Assembly (NCBI GenBank): GCA_049841155.1
Contig: JASGHI010000003.1
Span: 372,001-436,000 of the forward strand
DNA: 64,000 bases
Direction of reading: 5' to 3'
Source: ZC4RG30 sp049841155
GTDB taxonomy: Bacteria > Pseudomonadota > Gammaproteobacteria > Steroidobacterales > Steroidobacteraceae
Positions 10,100-19,538 of this stretch are shown in pieces. The position numbers and the translations under genes are program-made. The notes beneath the pieces are model-generated. The model made no database searches. It saw only the letters and a program-made list of their open reading frames with translations, and was not told the origin of the DNA. How positions within the stretch are numbered: position 1 is the first letter of the stretch; every line of letters begins with the position of its first letter.

Positions 10100-10184
10100 G
10101 CCGACGTGGTGGAATTGGTAGACACACTAGCTTGAGGGGCTAGCGCCGCAAGGTGTGACGGTTCGAATCCGTCCGTCGGCACCA
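10100..10184 (+). tRNA. leuU: tRNA-Leu (anticodon GAG)
   Basis: An 85-nt class II tRNA including encoded CCA. Acceptor GCCGACG pairs with CGTCGGC; the anticodon stem is CTAGC/GCTAG with loop TTGAGGG, anticodon GAG at 10134-10136; the T-loop is GTTCGAATCC. A variable arm is present, as expected for Leu. Position after secG matches leuU of E. coli. Confidence 0.97.
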
Positions 10185-10200
10185 AATTCCGGTTTTCGTT

Positions 10201-10209
10201 TGCTACAAT
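10201..10209 (+). promoter_or_regulatory. Extended -10 promoter candidate for the nuo operon
   Basis: TGC-TACAAT (extended -10, 5 of 6 matches in the hexamer) lies 49 bp before the nuoA ATG, between tRNA-Leu and nuoA. There is no good -35, as is usual for extended -10 promoters. Transcription from upstream through the tRNA is also possible. Confidence 0.5.
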
Positions 10210-10257
10210 CCGCACCCGTCGCAGAGGGTCATTCAGCCCCATGAGCCCGGACGGTAA

Positions 10258-10626
10258 ATGCTCGCCAACTATCTGCCCGTACTGATCTACCTTGTCGTCG
10301 CAACGGGCCTCGCCATCGTCCTGATGGGTCTGGGAACGCTGTTCGGCAAGCTGGGTGCCCGTCAGCCCACCGATGCCGAGAAGCTCTCGGCGTACGAGTG
10401 CGGCTTCGAGGCCTTTGAGGATGCGCGCGCGCGCTTCGATGTGCGCTACTACCTGGTCGCCATCCTGTTCATTGTCTTCGACCTGGAGATCGCCTTCCTG
10501 TTTCCCTGGGCGGTCTCGCTGCATCGCATCGGCACGCCGGGCCTCATTGCAATGGGAATTTTCCTGTTCATCCTCGTCGTCGGCTTCGCCTACGAATGGA
10601 AGAAGGGAGCGCTCGAGTGGGACTAG
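10258..10626 (+). CDS. nuoA: NADH-quinone oxidoreductase subunit A
   Basis: Predicted 122-residue membrane subunit of complex I. Three TM helices (about 6-30, 64-84, 92-112). The conserved loop ends in YECGFEAF, followed by RFDVRYYLVAILFIVFDLEIAFLFPWA, here only noted as residues 58-84. First gene of a complete 14-gene nuo operon; its stop overlaps the nuoB GTG. Confidence 0.97.
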   Translation: MLANYLPVLIYLVVATGLAIVLMGLGTLFGKLGARQPTDAEKLSAYECGFEAFEDARARFDVRYYLVAILFIVFDLEIAFLFPWAVSLHRIGTPGLIAMGIFLFILVVGFAYEWKKGALEWD

Positions 10627-11123
10627 AAGAAGTGGAGCTGCCGCCGGACAACCCGGAGGCTTATTCGCAGCGCGGGTTCATGACCACGCAGCTCGACAGC
10701 CTCGTCAGCTGGGCGCGCACCGGGTCGCTGTGGCCGATGACTTTTGGTCTCGCCTGCTGCGCCGTGGAGATGATGCATGCCGGCGCGTCGCGCTATGACC
10801 TGGACCGTTTCGGCATCGTGTTCCGTCCTAGCCCGCGCCAGTCCGACGTCATGATCGTGGCCGGCACGCTGGTCAACAAGATGGCCCCCGCGCTGCGCAA
10901 GGTCTACGACCAGATGCCCGAGCCGCGCTGGGTGATCTCGATGGGTTCTTGCGCCAACGGCGGTGGCTACTACCACTACAGCTATGCGGTGGTGCGTGGT
11001 TGCGACCGCATCGTGCCGGTGGATGTCTACGTGCCGGGCTGTCCGCCCACGGCCGAGGCGCTGCTTTACGGCATCATCCAGCTGCAGAAGAAGATCCAGC
11101 GTACCTCGGTGATCGCAGGATGA
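10617..11123 (+). CDS. nuoB: NADH-quinone oxidoreductase subunit B
   Basis: Predicted 168-residue subunit of the peripheral arm that carries the terminal cluster N2, which reduces quinone. Cysteine ligands are seen in GLACCAVEMM, GSCANGGG and VPGCPPT. A GTG start at 10617, inside the end of nuoA, has AAGGGAG 7 bp upstream; an upstream in-frame start would place extra residues over nuoA and is not needed. Overlaps nuoC by four bases. Confidence 0.96.
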   Translation: MGLEEVELPPDNPEAYSQRGFMTTQLDSLVSWARTGSLWPMTFGLACCAVEMMHAGASRYDLDRFGIVFRPSPRQSDVMIVAGTLVNKMAPALRKVYDQMPEPRWVISMGSCANGGGYYHYSYAVVRGCDRIVPVDVYVPGCPPTAEALLYGIIQLQKKIQRTSVIAG

Positions 11124-11809
11124 GCGCCCATACCGAACAGATGGCTGCGCGCCTTGCCGCAAGATTCGGCGAGAAGCTTACCCGCCGTGCCTCGCTGCCC
11201 ACAGAGCTGCACTACGACGCCGCCGCAGGCGACCTCATCGAGGTGGCGCGTGCGCTGCGCGATGATCCGGATCTGCAGTTCAAGGTGCTCATCGACGTCT
11301 CGGGCATCGACTACATGGACTATGGCCGCAGCGAGTGGCGTACCGTCGCCGCTTCGTCCAGCGGTTTCGGCCGCGGCGTGAACCGCGGCGGCCATGGCGG
11401 CCTGCACGAGGGGCCGCGTTTTGCCGTGGTGTATCAACTGCTGTCGATTGCGCACAACGAGCGCCTGACGCTGCGGGCCTATTGCCCCGACGACGATGAG
11501 CCGATGATGGATTCGGTGGTGGGCGTGTGGGCCAGCGCCAACTGGTTCGAGCGCGAGACCTTCGATCTGTTCGGCATCCTGTTCCCCGGGCATCCGGACC
11601 TGCGCCGCATCCTTACCGACTACGGTTTCATCGGCCATCCGTTCCGCAAGGATTTCCCGCTGGTCGGCAATATCGAAGTGCGTTACGACGAACAGCGGCA
11701 GCGCGTGGTCTACGAGCCGGTGGAGATCGTGCCGCGCACGCTGGTGCCGCGCGTGATCCGCGACGACAACCGCTGGTCGCCCGACCTCAAGGAGCGCAGC
11801 GGTGGCTGA
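11120..11809 (+). CDS. nuoC: NADH-quinone oxidoreductase subunit C
   Basis: Predicted 229-residue peripheral-arm subunit. The 30-kDa subunit signature ERETFDLFGILFPGHPDLRRIL is clear (residues about 150-171), followed by GFIGHPFRKDFPL. A Gly/Ser-rich loop at about residues 78-95 is a normal variable insertion. It is separate from nuoD, unlike the fused nuoCD of E. coli. ATGA overlap with nuoB. Confidence 0.96.
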   Translation: MSAHTEQMAARLAARFGEKLTRRASLPTELHYDAAAGDLIEVARALRDDPDLQFKVLIDVSGIDYMDYGRSEWRTVAASSSGFGRGVNRGGHGGLHEGPRFAVVYQLLSIAHNERLTLRAYCPDDDEPMMDSVVGVWASANWFERETFDLFGILFPGHPDLRRILTDYGFIGHPFRKDFPLVGNIEVRYDEQRQRVVYEPVEIVPRTLVPRVIRDDNRWSPDLKERSGG

Positions 11810-13055
11810 GATCCGCAATTTCACGCTGAACTTCGGCCCGCAGCATCCAGCTGCGCACGGCGTGCTGCGCCTGGTGCTGGAGATGGATGGCGAGACCATC
11901 CTCAAGGCCGATCCGCACGTGGGCCTGCTGCACCGGGGCACCGAGAAGCTGGCCGAGCACAAGCCTTTCAACCAGTCCATCGGCTACATGGACCGGCTCG
12001 ACTACGTGTCGATGATGTGCAACGAACACGCCTACGTGATGGCCATCGAGCGCCTGCTCGGCGTCACCGTGCCGGTGCGCGCACAGTACATCCGCGTGAT
12101 GTTCGACGAGATCACTCGCATCCTGAACCATCTGATGTGGCTGGGCGCGCATGGCCTCGACATCGGCGCGATGAGCGTGTTCCTCTACTGCTTCCGCGAG
12201 CGCGAAGACCTCATGGACTGCTACGAGGCGGTCTCGGGTACGCGCATGCACGCCACTTACTACCGTCCTGGCGGCGTCTACCGCGACCTGCCGGATTCGA
12301 TGCCCAAGTACCAGGCCTCGCGCTGGCGCTCGAAGAAGGAGGCCGACCGCCTCAACGAGGCGCGCTCGGGCTCGCTGCTGGATTTCATCGAGGATTTCAC
12401 GCGCCGCTTCCCGGCCTGCGTGGACGAGTACGAAACCCTGCTCACCGACAACCGCATCTGGAAGCAGCGCACCGTGAACATCGGCGTGGTGTCGCCGGAG
12501 CGGGCCCTGCAGCTGGGCTTCTCGGGGCCGATGATCCGTGGCTCGGGCATCGCATGGGACCTGCGCAAGAAGCAGCCCTACGAGGTCTATGCCGACATGG
12601 ACTTCGACATCCCGGTGGGCGTCAACGGCGACTGCTACGACCGCTACCTGGTGCGCATCGAGGAATTGCGCCAGTCCACGCGCATCATCCAGCAGTGCGT
12701 GGCGTGGCTGCGGGCCAATCCCGGCCCGGTCATGGTGGACGACCGCAAGCTGCGTCCGCCGCGCCGCGCCGAGATGAAGGAGGACATGGAAGCCCTCATC
12801 CATCATTTCAAGCTATTCACCGAAGGCTACAGCGTGCCGCCCGGAGAGACCTACGCCGCCGTCGAGGCGCCGAAGGGCGAGTTCGGCATCTGGCTGGTTT
12901 CCGATGGCGCCAACAAACCCTACCGGCTCAAGTGCCGTGCGCCCGGCTTTGCGCATCTTTCGGCCCTGCCGGAGATGGTCGAGGGCCACATGCTGGCGGA
13001 CGTGGTGGCCGTGATCGGCACCCAGGACATCGTATTTGGTGAGGTCGACCGATGA
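11802..13055 (+). CDS. nuoD: NADH-quinone oxidoreductase subunit D
   Basis: Predicted 417-residue 49-kDa subunit that forms the quinone site with NuoB. N-terminus NFTLNFGPQHPAAHGVLR and the segments GLLHRGTEKLAE and YVSMMCNEHAY are typical; the C-terminus ends in DIVFGEVDR. GTG start at 11802 overlaps nuoC by eight bases. Confidence 0.97.
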   Translation: MAEIRNFTLNFGPQHPAAHGVLRLVLEMDGETILKADPHVGLLHRGTEKLAEHKPFNQSIGYMDRLDYVSMMCNEHAYVMAIERLLGVTVPVRAQYIRVMFDEITRILNHLMWLGAHGLDIGAMSVFLYCFREREDLMDCYEAVSGTRMHATYYRPGGVYRDLPDSMPKYQASRWRSKKEADRLNEARSGSLLDFIEDFTRRFPACVDEYETLLTDNRIWKQRTVNIGVVSPERALQLGFSGPMIRGSGIAWDLRKKQPYEVYADMDFDIPVGVNGDCYDRYLVRIEELRQSTRIIQQCVAWLRANPGPVMVDDRKLRPPRRAEMKEDMEALIHHFKLFTEGYSVPPGETYAAVEAPKGEFGIWLVSDGANKPYRLKCRAPGFAHLSALPEMVEGHMLADVVAVIGTQDIVFGEVDR

Positions 13056-13558
13056 GTGCGGCGCCAACAGGCAAGGCCGCGTTGCTCAACGAGCACACGC
13101 GCCACGAGATCGACGAATGGGTGGCGCGCTTTCCGGAAGGCCGGCAGCGTTCGGCGGTGCTGTCGGCGCTGCGGTTCACGCAGGAGCAGAACAACGGCTT
13201 TCTCACGCCGGACCTCATGGACGCGGTGGCCGAATACCTCGGCCTGCCGGCCATCCAGGTGTATGAGGTCGCGAGCTTCTATTCGATGTTCGAGACGCAT
13301 CCCTGCGGCCGGCATCATGTCAGCATCTGCACCAACATCTCCTGCATGCTGAATGGCGCCGAGGATCTCGTCGCCCATGCCGAGAGGAAGCTCGGCATCA
13401 AGCTCGGCGAGAGCACTGCCGATGGCCGCATCTTCCTCAAGCGCGAGGAGGAGTGCTTGGCCGCGTGCACCGGCGCGCCGATGATGATGGTCGACCACAT
13501 CTACCACGAGCACCTGACCCCCGCGAAGGTCGATGAAGTGCTCGACAAGCTGAAGTGA
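13052..13558 (+). CDS. nuoE: NADH-quinone oxidoreductase subunit E
   Basis: Predicted 168-residue thioredoxin-fold subunit of the NADH-oxidising module holding [2Fe-2S] cluster N1a. The ligands are in CTNISCM and CLAACTGAPMMMVD. VYEVASFYSMF is the family signature. ATGA overlap with nuoD; its stop overlaps the nuoF GTG. Confidence 0.97.
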   Translation: MSAAPTGKAALLNEHTRHEIDEWVARFPEGRQRSAVLSALRFTQEQNNGFLTPDLMDAVAEYLGLPAIQVYEVASFYSMFETHPCGRHHVSICTNISCMLNGAEDLVAHAERKLGIKLGESTADGRIFLKREEECLAACTGAPMMMVDHIYHEHLTPAKVDEVLDKLK

Positions 13559-14874
13559 CGCACATGGGCAAGTGGGACGACAAGATGAACCTCACGTGCT
13601 TCGAGGCATTGAAGCACCCGGAATCCTGGAAGCTCGACAACTACCGCAAGGTCGGTGGTTACGACGCCTGGGAGAAGATCCTTGCGGAGAAGACGCCGCG
13701 CGAGGAAATCATCGAGGCCGTGAAGGCTTCGGGACTGCGCGGTCGTGGCGGCGCAGGTTTCCCCACGGGCGTGAAATGGAGCTTCATGCCGCGCAATGCG
13801 CCGATCCAGAAATACGCGGTGTGCAACTCGGACGAATCCGAGCCCGGCACCTGCCATGACCGCGACATCCTGCGCTACAACCCGCACCAGCTCGTCGAGG
13901 GCATGGCCATCGGCTGCTACGCGATGGGCGCGACGGTGGGCTACAACTACATCCGCGGCGAGTTCCTCGGCGAACCCGTGCCGCGTTTCGAGGCGGCGCT
14001 GAAAGAGGCGTACGCGGCCGGCCTGCTGGGCAAGAACATCAAGGGCTCCGGCATCGACGTCGACATCTACTGCGCGGTGGGCGCCGGCGCCTACATCTGC
14101 GGCGAGGAGACGGCGCTGCTCGAATCGCTGGAAGGTAAGCAGGGCAAGCCGCGCTTCAAGCCGCCGTTCCCGGCCAACTTCGGCCTGTACGGCAAGCCGA
14201 CCACCATCAACAACACCCAGAGCTATGCCTCGGTGCCCACCATCCTGCGCAAGGGCGCGGCCTGGTTCGCCGGGCTGGGGCCGCCGAATTCCGGCGGCAC
14301 GGTGATCTTCTCCGTGTCGGGGCATGTGGCGAAGCCCGGCAATTTCGAGGTGCCGCTGGGCATTCCCTTCGCGGATCTGCTGGAACTTGCCGGCGGCATC
14401 AAAGGTGGTCGGCGCATCAAGGCCGTGATCCCCGGCGGCTCGTCGGTGCCGGTGGTGCCCGGCGACATCATGATGAAGACCAACATGGACTATGACTCCG
14501 TGAAGGCGGCCGGCAGTGCGGTCGGTTCCGCGGCGGTCATCGTCATGGACGAGACCACCTGCATGGTGAAGGTGCTGGAGCGCCTGTCGCGCTTCTACAT
14601 GTCGGAAAGCTGCGGCCAGTGCACGCCCTGCCGCGAAGGCACCGGCTGGCTCAACCGCATGTTGAAGCGCATCCTGGCCGGGCAGGGCCGCCGCGAGGAC
14701 ATCGACCTGCTGGTGCAAGTGGCCAACCGCATCGAAGGCCACACCATCTGCGCGCTGGGCGATGCCGCCGCGTGGCCGGTGCAGAGCTTCGTCAAGCATT
14801 ACCGCCACGAGTTCGAATACATGGTGGATCATGGCGGCCGCAGCATCGTCGGCGCCGCGCGGGAGGCCGCATGA
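13555..14874 (+). CDS. nuoF: NADH-quinone oxidoreductase subunit F
   Basis: Predicted 439-residue NADH- and FMN-binding subunit. Nucleotide site GRGGAGFPTGVKW, FMN segment and GAGAYICGEETALLESLEG, then the [4Fe-4S] N3 ligands in ESCGQCTPCREG with a downstream Cys. GTG 13555 overlaps the nuoE TGA; ATG 13564 is an alternative start three codons in. Confidence 0.97.
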   Translation: MTHMGKWDDKMNLTCFEALKHPESWKLDNYRKVGGYDAWEKILAEKTPREEIIEAVKASGLRGRGGAGFPTGVKWSFMPRNAPIQKYAVCNSDESEPGTCHDRDILRYNPHQLVEGMAIGCYAMGATVGYNYIRGEFLGEPVPRFEAALKEAYAAGLLGKNIKGSGIDVDIYCAVGAGAYICGEETALLESLEGKQGKPRFKPPFPANFGLYGKPTTINNTQSYASVPTILRKGAAWFAGLGPPNSGGTVIFSVSGHVAKPGNFEVPLGIPFADLLELAGGIKGGRRIKAVIPGGSSVPVVPGDIMMKTNMDYDSVKAAGSAVGSAAVIVMDETTCMVKVLERLSRFYMSESCGQCTPCREGTGWLNRMLKRILAGQGRREDIDLLVQVANRIEGHTICALGDAAAWPVQSFVKHYRHEFEYMVDHGGRSIVGAAREAA

Positions 14875-17045
14875 GCACGCCCGCGCCCGTGTCCGATACG
14901 GTCAACGTGATCGTCGACGGCGTGCCGATGAAGGCGCGCAAGGGCGATATGATCATCCGCGTCACCGACGCGAACGATGTCTACGTGCCGCGCTTCTGCT
15001 ACCACGAGAAGCTGCCGGTGGCAGCCAACTGCCGCATGTGCCTGGTCGAGGTGGAGAAGGCGCCCAAGCCGATGCCGGCCTGCGCCACGCCGGTGGCCGA
15101 AGGCATGGTGATCCACACCCGTTCGGCCAAGGCCATCGCGGCGCAGAAGTCCGTGATGGAATTCCTGCTCATCAACCATCCGCTCGACTGCCCGATCTGC
15201 GACCAGGGCGGCGAGTGCGAGCTGCAGGACCTGGCCATGGGTTATGGCCGCGACATCTCGCGCTTCAACGAGCGCAAGCGCGTGGTCAAGGACAAGAATA
15301 TCGGTCCGCTGATCTCCACCGACATGACGCGCTGCATCCACTGCACGCGCTGCGTGCGCTTCGGGCAGGACGTCGCGGGCGTCCAGGAGCTCGGCACCAC
15401 CAATCGTGGCGAGCACAACGAGATCGGCACCTATGTCGAGAAGAGCGTCGACCACGAGCTCTCCGGCAACATCATCGACCTGTGCCCGGTGGGCGCGCTG
15501 AACAGCAAGCCTTTCCGCTACCGTGCCCGCGCCTGGGAAATGACGCAGGTGCCGCTGGTCTCGCCGCATGACGGCCTCGGCACCAACCTCTACGGCCACG
15601 TGCTGCGCGGCCGGCTGATGCGCGTGGTGCCGCGCCAGAACGAAGCCATCAACGAATGCTGGGTCGCCGACCGCGACCGTTTCAGCTACGAGGGCGTCTA
15701 CAGCGCCGACCGCCTCACCGTGCCCATGGTGCGCACGCGTGACGGCCAGTGGAAGGAGACCGACTGGCAGACCGCACTGCAGGCGGCAGCCGATGGCCTG
15801 AAGTCCGCGCCCGCCGAGCGCCTCGGCGTGCTGGCCGGCCCGTCGAGCACCGTGGAGGAATACGCGCTGCTGGCGCAGCTGGCCCGCGGCCTCGGCACGG
15901 CGAACATCGACCACCGGCTGCGGCAGGGAGATTTCAGCGGCGATGCGCTCGACCCGGCCCTGCCTTCGCTGGGCGGCGGCATTGCCGAAGTCGACCAGCT
16001 CGAAACGCTGCTGATCGTGGGCTCGAACCTGCGCCGCGAATTGCCCGTGCTCGCGCACCGCGTGCGCAAGGCCGCGCGCGCCGGCGGCAGCATCTGGTAC
16101 CTCAACCCGGCGCATTTCGACGTGCTGTTCCCGGTGGCCGGCGAATTCATCGTGCCGCCCGCACAGCAGCTGGCCGAGCTCAACGCGCTGCTGCAGGCGG
16201 CAGGCGTCGCGCCGGCCGCAGGCCCGGTCGCCGCAGTGACCGCTGCGCACCAGTCGCTGGTGCAGCGGCTGCGCGACACCAGCCGCAAGGCCATCTGGCT
16301 CGGTGCGCTGGCGCAGCGTCATCCGCAATACGCGGCGCTGCGCGCCGCCGCCACCGCACTGGCTGCCGCGACGGGTGCGCAGATCGGCGTGCTGGCCGAG
16401 GGCGGCAATGCCGCAGGCGCGTGGCTTGCCGGCGTGGTGCCGCACCGGATGGCGGGTGGCGGTTCCACCCACGGCGTGGGCCGCAATGCCGCGCAGATGC
16501 TGTCCGCGCCCATGGATGCCTATCTGCTGTGGGATGTCGAGCCCTGGGCCGATTCGCTGCAGACGGGCGCGCTCGCGGCGCTGGCAGGTTCCACGTTCGT
16601 CGTGGCCGCGACGCCCTTCATCACCGAAGAGATTCGGCGTGTGGCGCATGTGCTGCTGCCCATCGGCACCTTCGCCGAGACTTCGGGCACCTACGTGAAC
16701 CTCGAAGGCCTGTGGCAGAGCTTTGCCGGCGCGGCGCAGCCGCTGGGGCAGGCGCGGCCGGGCTGGAAGGTATTGCGTGTGCTGGGCAATCTGCTGGGCC
16801 TGGCCGGTTTCGAGCAGATGTCCTCCGAACAGGTGCGCGATGCGCTCAAGGCGCAGATTTCGCAGTCGGCCGGCGTATCATCCGCGCCTGCAGGGCAGGT
16901 GCCGGTGGCGGCGGTGGGTGCCGATGCCGCAGTGGTGGATCTGCCGGCTTACCAGATCGATGCCGTGGTACGGCGCGCCAGCGCCTTGCAGCGAACGCGT
17001 GAAGGGCGTGCATCCCGGGTGACCTATTCGGGGGCGCCGCGATGA
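14871..17045 (+). CDS. nuoG: NADH-quinone oxidoreductase subunit G
   Basis: Predicted 724-residue 75-kDa subunit that carries the electron wire in the peripheral arm. Order: [2Fe-2S] ferredoxin domain (FCYHEKLPVAANCRMCLVE), a His/Cys [4Fe-4S] motif (CPICDQGGECELQD), then a 4Fe-4S motif (CIHCTRCVRF) and CPVGAL, followed by a molybdopterin-oxidoreductase-like domain that no longer binds molybdenum in complex I. The C-terminal 60 residues are divergent. ATGA overlaps at both ends couple it to nuoF and nuoH. Confidence 0.96.
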   Translation: MSTPAPVSDTVNVIVDGVPMKARKGDMIIRVTDANDVYVPRFCYHEKLPVAANCRMCLVEVEKAPKPMPACATPVAEGMVIHTRSAKAIAAQKSVMEFLLINHPLDCPICDQGGECELQDLAMGYGRDISRFNERKRVVKDKNIGPLISTDMTRCIHCTRCVRFGQDVAGVQELGTTNRGEHNEIGTYVEKSVDHELSGNIIDLCPVGALNSKPFRYRARAWEMTQVPLVSPHDGLGTNLYGHVLRGRLMRVVPRQNEAINECWVADRDRFSYEGVYSADRLTVPMVRTRDGQWKETDWQTALQAAADGLKSAPAERLGVLAGPSSTVEEYALLAQLARGLGTANIDHRLRQGDFSGDALDPALPSLGGGIAEVDQLETLLIVGSNLRRELPVLAHRVRKAARAGGSIWYLNPAHFDVLFPVAGEFIVPPAQQLAELNALLQAAGVAPAAGPVAAVTAAHQSLVQRLRDTSRKAIWLGALAQRHPQYAALRAAATALAAATGAQIGVLAEGGNAAGAWLAGVVPHRMAGGGSTHGVGRNAAQMLSAPMDAYLLWDVEPWADSLQTGALAALAGSTFVVAATPFITEEIRRVAHVLLPIGTFAETSGTYVNLEGLWQSFAGAAQPLGQARPGWKVLRVLGNLLGLAGFEQMSSEQVRDALKAQISQSAGVSSAPAGQVPVAAVGADAAVVDLPAYQIDAVVRRASALQRTREGRASRVTYSGAPR

Positions 17046-18109
17046 ACGCCATAACCGGATGGTGGGCGGCATTGCCCGAGCTGGTGCGTTCGATCGTGGT
17101 GTCCACCAGCATCATCTTGGTGCTCACCGTGATCGTGATCCTGTCGGTGGCCTATCTCACGCTGTGGGAACGCAAGCTCATCGGCTGGATGCAGTACCGA
17201 AAGGGGCCGAACCGGGTGCGGATCTTCGGGTTCCTGCCGGGTATGGGGCAGCCCTTTGCCGACGTGATCAAGCTCCTGATCAAGGAAGTGGTGGTCCCGT
17301 CGCGGTCGAACAAGGTGCTGTTCCGCATCGCGCCGGCCATCACGCTGATCCCGGCCTTTGCCACCTGGGCGGTGATGCCCATCGCGCCTGGCTTCGCCAT
17401 CGCCAAGGTGGACGCCGGGCTGCTGTACGTGCTGTCGCTGACCTCGGTGGGCGTCTACGGCGTGATCCTCGCGGGCTGGGCCTCGAACTCCAAGTACGCC
17501 TTCCTCGGCGCCATGCGTTCGGCGGCGCAGATGGTGGCCTATGAAATCGCCATGGGCTTTGCGCTGGTGGGCGTGCTGATGGCTTCGGGGAGCCTCAATC
17601 TCGGCACCATCGTCGAGCGCCAGGACGGGAGCCTCCTCAGCTGGAACCTGCTGTGGCTGTTCCCGCTGTTCGTGGTCTATTTCATCTCCGGCGTCGCCGA
17701 GACCAACCGCGCGCCCTTCGACGTGGCCGAGGGCGAGTCGGAGATCGTGGCCGGCTTCCACGTGGAATATTCGGGCATCGCCTTCGCGCTGTTCTTCCTC
17801 GCCGAATACGCGAACATGATCCTGATCGCCGCGCTCACGGCGGTGTTCTTCGTCGGCGGCTGGCTCAGCCCCTTCCAGGGCATCCCGGTCATCGGCGACA
17901 CCTTCCTCGGCCAGCCGCACACGCTGTGGCTGGTGATCAAGACCTTCCTGTTCCTGTCCATGTTCCTGTGGCTGCGCGCGACCTTTCCGCGCTATCGCTA
18001 CGACCAGATCATGCGGCTGGGCTGGAAGATCCTCATCCCCGTGACGATCGTATGGCTCGTCGCCGAGGGGCTGATGGTGTACTTCAAGATCGGACCCTGG
18101 AGCGCCTGA
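17042..18109 (+). CDS. nuoH: NADH-quinone oxidoreductase subunit H
   Basis: Predicted 355-residue, eight-TM membrane subunit at the junction of the two arms that shapes the quinone cavity. ERKLIGWMQYRKGPNRV and the E-rich loop AETNRAPFDVAEGESEIVAG (residues about 219-238) are the conserved signatures. Overlaps nuoG by four bases. Confidence 0.97.
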   Translation: MNAITGWWAALPELVRSIVVSTSIILVLTVIVILSVAYLTLWERKLIGWMQYRKGPNRVRIFGFLPGMGQPFADVIKLLIKEVVVPSRSNKVLFRIAPAITLIPAFATWAVMPIAPGFAIAKVDAGLLYVLSLTSVGVYGVILAGWASNSKYAFLGAMRSAAQMVAYEIAMGFALVGVLMASGSLNLGTIVERQDGSLLSWNLLWLFPLFVVYFISGVAETNRAPFDVAEGESEIVAGFHVEYSGIAFALFFLAEYANMILIAALTAVFFVGGWLSPFQGIPVIGDTFLGQPHTLWLVIKTFLFLSMFLWLRATFPRYRYDQIMRLGWKILIPVTIVWLVAEGLMVYFKIGPWSA

Positions 18110-18111
18110 AG

Positions 18112-18597
18112 ATGGCCGTCGGCGATATCGTCAAGACTTTCCTGCTCACGGACATGCTGCGCGGCATGGCCGTGACCTGGCGCGCACTGTGGCGCCGCAA
18201 GGTCACCGTCAACTACCCCGAGGAGAAGGCTCCGCAGTCCTCGCGTTTCCGCGGCCTGCATGCGCTGCGCCGCTATCCCAACGGCGAGGAGCGTTGCATC
18301 GCCTGCAAGCTGTGCGAGGCGGTGTGTCCGGCCGCGGCCATCACCATCGATTCGGATGTCAGCGCCGACGGCACGCGCCGCACCACGCGCTACGACATAG
18401 ACCTCTTCAAGTGCATCTACTGCGGTTTCTGCGAGGAGGCCTGTCCGGTGGATGCCATCGTCGAGACCCGCATCCACGAGTACCACATGGAGCACCGCGG
18501 GGAAAACATCATGTCCAAGGACAAGCTGCTGGCCGTGGGCGAGCGCTACGAGGCCATGATCAACGCGGACAAGGCCGCGGACGCGCGCTACCGCTAG
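18112..18597 (+). CDS. nuoI: NADH-quinone oxidoreductase subunit I
   Basis: Predicted 161-residue ferredoxin-like subunit carrying clusters N6a and N6b. Two complete motifs: CIACKLCEAVCP and CIYCGFCEEACP. ATG 18112, two bases after the nuoH stop; a long in-frame extension upstream over nuoH is not coding. Confidence 0.97.
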   Translation: MAVGDIVKTFLLTDMLRGMAVTWRALWRRKVTVNYPEEKAPQSSRFRGLHALRRYPNGEERCIACKLCEAVCPAAAITIDSDVSADGTRRTTRYDIDLFKCIYCGFCEEACPVDAIVETRIHEYHMEHRGENIMSKDKLLAVGERYEAMINADKAADARYR

Positions 18598-18617
18598 GTA
18601 GGCGGGAGAGGGGAGAA

Positions 18618-19226
18618 ATGTTCGTCCAGCTGCTGTTCTATACCTTCTCGCTGGTGCTGCTCGCAACGGCCTCCGGCGTCATCCTGCTGCGCAATCCGGT
18701 GCACAGCGCGCTGTGCTTGGTGCTCACGTTCTTCACCTCGGCGGCCATCTGGCTGCTGATCGAGGCCGAGTTCCTCGCCATCGTGCTGGTGCTGGTCTAC
18801 GTGGGCGCGGTGATGGTGCTGTTCCTGTTCGTGGTGATGATGCTGGACGTGGACATCGAGGAATTGCGCGCCGGCTTCACCAAGTACGCCTGGATCGGCG
18901 GCATCACGGCACTGGTGCTGGTGCTGGAGATCGTGGGCGTGGTGGCCACGCGCGGGCTGTCGCCGGCCATTGAGCTCAAGGCGGGCATTGCCCCGTCCGA
19001 CCCCGCCCTCAGCAACACTTCCGAGCTGGGTGCGGTGCTCTACACCAAGTATGTCTATCCCTTCGAACTCGCCGCCATGCTGCTGCTCGTGGCCATCATC
19101 GCCGCCATCGTGCTGACGATGCGCCACCGCCAGGGCCTGAAAGTGCAGGACGTGGCCAAGCAGGTGGCGACGCGCCGTGAGGACCGAGTACGGGTACTGA
19201 AGGTCGAGGCGGAGAAGCGCGAATGA
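18618..19226 (+). CDS. nuoJ: NADH-quinone oxidoreductase subunit J
   Basis: Predicted 202-residue membrane subunit with five TM helices. The conserved third helix reads VLVLVYVGAVMVLFLFVVMML, spanning residues about 62-82. The start ATG 18618 has GGGGAGAA directly upstream, one of the best ribosome-binding sites in the operon and needed because of the 20-bp gap after nuoI. Confidence 0.96.
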   Translation: MFVQLLFYTFSLVLLATASGVILLRNPVHSALCLVLTFFTSAAIWLLIEAEFLAIVLVLVYVGAVMVLFLFVVMMLDVDIEELRAGFTKYAWIGGITALVLVLEIVGVVATRGLSPAIELKAGIAPSDPALSNTSELGAVLYTKYVYPFELAAMLLLVAIIAAIVLTMRHRQGLKVQDVAKQVATRREDRVRVLKVEAEKRE

Positions 19227-19528
19227 TCACGCTGCAACAGATGCTGGTACTTTCGGGTCTGCTGTTCGCGCTGGCGGTGGCGGGCATCTTCATCAACCGC
19301 AAGAACATCATCCTGCTCCTGATGTGCATCGAGCTGCTGCTGCTGGCTGCCAATTTCAACTTCGTGGCCTTTTCGCGCTATCTCGGCAACATCGACGGGC
19401 AGGTGTTCGTGTTCTTCGTGCTGACGGTGGCCGCGGCGGAGGCGGCGATCGGGCTTGCCATCCTGGTCTGCCTGTTCCGGCAGCGGCGCAGCATTGGCGT
19501 TGCCGACATCAGCACGTTGAAGGGTTGA
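19223..19528 (+). CDS. nuoK: NADH-quinone oxidoreductase subunit K
   Basis: Predicted 101-residue three-TM antiporter-like subunit. MCIELLLLAANFNFVAFS with its membrane Glu, and AAAEAAIGLAILV with the second Glu, are the proton-path residues of the family. ATGA overlap with nuoJ. Confidence 0.97.
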   Translation: MITLQQMLVLSGLLFALAVAGIFINRKNIILLLMCIELLLLAANFNFVAFSRYLGNIDGQVFVFFVLTVAAAEAAIGLAILVCLFRQRRSIGVADISTLKG

Positions 19529-19538
19529 TCTGGATACC